Positions 24,103-24,594 of a stretch of 24,594 bases of DNA are shown here, piece after piece. Numbering within the stretch: the first letter of the stretch is position 1; each line of letters starts with the position of its first letter. Below the pieces are notes generated by a model, which was not told the origin of the DNA, ran no database searches, and saw only the letters and a program-made list of their open reading frames with translations. Source of the stretch: a bacterium (GTDB lineage: Bacteria > Planctomycetota > Planctomycetia > Pirellulales > Pirellulaceae); the NCBI GenBank assembly GCA_030432015.1, contig JAUIHJ010000014.1, positions 1 to 24,594 of the forward strand. The letters run 5' to 3'. The position numbers were made by a program, and so were the translations under genes.

Positions 24103-24177
24103 GCGGCTCTTCAGCCGCCAGACTACAATTCCCAAGGGCTTGCACCCCAGGTTGCAACCTGACATGCCTGCGGCATG
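24103..24177. repeat. Palindrome-rich intergenic element
   Basis: Three perfect inverted repeats stand close together: GCGGCT-CTTC-AGCCGC (24103-24118), the 14-base palindrome CAGGTTGCAACCTG (24148-24161) and CATGCC-TGC-GGCATG (24163-24177). The arrangement looks like a REP-type dispersed intergenic repeat, or a compound terminator without a T-tract. No second copy lies in this window. A smaller AACCT/AGGTT hairpin follows near 24199-24213. Confidence 0.55.
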
Positions 24178-24263
24178 ATCAAAATCGCAAATTCAGAACG
24201 AACCTATCAGGTTGGTCTTGCGCTACCATCTTGGTCAGTACTCTATGCCCGCGGAGTTTAGGC

Positions 24264-24594
24264 GTGAATCAGAAACAAGCCCGTTCTTCCGATCAGATTC
24301 AAGCCAGACTAAAGGGCCTCCAGGAGGCCGCTGGCCATCATGGCACCGGCGGTGGAGAGGCTGACGTCGAGATTACGGTCGCAGCTCAACGCGATGCATT
24401 TGACTTGAAGGCCGCCCGCAGGTTGCTAAGTGAGAGCGGCATTTCATCCCGGCTGGCGGGGCGCGGTTTCCATCAGGTGGTGGTCGTTGCACGCAACGAC
24501 TCTTCGCGCGCCATCGATCTGATTGCGGCCAATCGTGATCAGCTGATACGCACGAATCCACTCACGGCTGGCGATTACATTGTGGGAGTACTTG
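24264..24594 (+). CDS. Partial gene, DUF2007-like N-terminal domain
   Basis: This frame stays open for 110 codons to the end of the window and has no stop. It starts with GTG at 24264, preceded by GGAG at 24252-24255 with eight-base spacing. After a polar start (NQKQARSSDQIQARLKGLQE) comes a compact alpha/beta unit: EITVAAQRDAFDLKAARRLL, then SESGISSRLAGRG, then FHQVVVVARNDSSRAIDLIA. A strand, a helix, 'SGI' and a final strand-helix ending in RAIDLIAANRDQL is the pattern of DUF2007 (putative signal-transducing) domains, which in planctomycetes often precede membrane segments. The rest of the protein lies outside the window, so function is open. The 182-base spacer before it holds the palindromic element and its presumed promoter. 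Confidence 0.55.
   Translation, partial: MNQKQARSSDQIQARLKGLQEAAGHHGTGGGEADVEITVAAQRDAFDLKAARRLLSESGISSRLAGRGFHQVVVVARNDSSRAIDLIAANRDQLIRTNPLTAGDYIVGVL

Noticed and set aside
1..24594. CRISPR array, tRNA/rRNA genes, insertion sequence or prophage
   Set aside because: No regularly spaced repeats, cloverleaf-like or rRNA sequence, transposase motifs or phage structural genes were seen on either strand.

Overview
The window looks like a piece of a Planctomycetota chromosome, most likely a Pirellulales-like bacterium. The evidence is two Tat-exported DUF1501 proteins, two BlaI/M56 (BlaR1-like) regulatory pairs whose receptors lack a beta-lactam sensor, a secreted TPR protein of a type common in that phylum, moderately high GC, and loosely packed genes. 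I saw no tRNA, rRNA, CRISPR array, transposase or phage gene. All family calls come from reading motifs; no search was run.

Layout. 66-881 (-) is a class I methyltransferase. 1109-7174 (+) is a co-directional run: M19 dipeptidase, FAH-fold hydrolase/dehydratase, alpha-ketoglutaric-semialdehyde-type aldehyde dehydrogenase, alpha/beta hydrolase, Tat-DUF1501 protein. The FAH-fold and dehydrogenase genes match the last two steps of a Weimberg-type route from 2-keto-3-deoxypentonate to 2-oxoglutarate. 7365-9659 (+) holds a secreted TPR protein and an HD-domain protein. 9727-12175 (+) is regulatory pair 1: a promoter with two dyads, a BlaI-like repressor, and an M56 receptor whose exported tail is TPR plus a DUF1579-like beta domain. 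12425-12787 (+) is a pterin carbinolamine dehydratase, and 12801-14312 (-) a second Tat-DUF1501 protein. 14600-15745 (+) is a zinc alcohol dehydrogenase resembling the phosphonate-associated type.

15789-21138 (-) is regulatory pair 2, and I regard it as the most unusual part. Its promoter carries two dyads, followed by a BlaI-like repressor, an M56 receptor without a recognisable sensor domain, and a translationally coupled 934-residue exported mosaic. The mosaic contains two reduced secretin-like modules, two CpaC/BON-like repeats, coiled coils, a PDZ-like domain and a Wza-type polysaccharide-export domain. A small ORF with a strong ribosome binding site lies beyond it.

21340-24081 (+) diverges from pair 2: a zinc dehydrogenase, a HAD hydrolase and an APH/choline-kinase-like kinase, probably a sugar or polyol phosphate module. 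A third copy of the pair-2 operator motif sits in front of it. A palindrome-rich intergenic element follows, then a partial DUF2007-like gene that runs off the end.

The most interesting candidate system is the pair of BlaI/M56 switches with different operators but the same promoter architecture. One ends in a TPR/beta-barrel-type sensor, the other drives an envelope protein that mixes secretin and polysaccharide-export parts.
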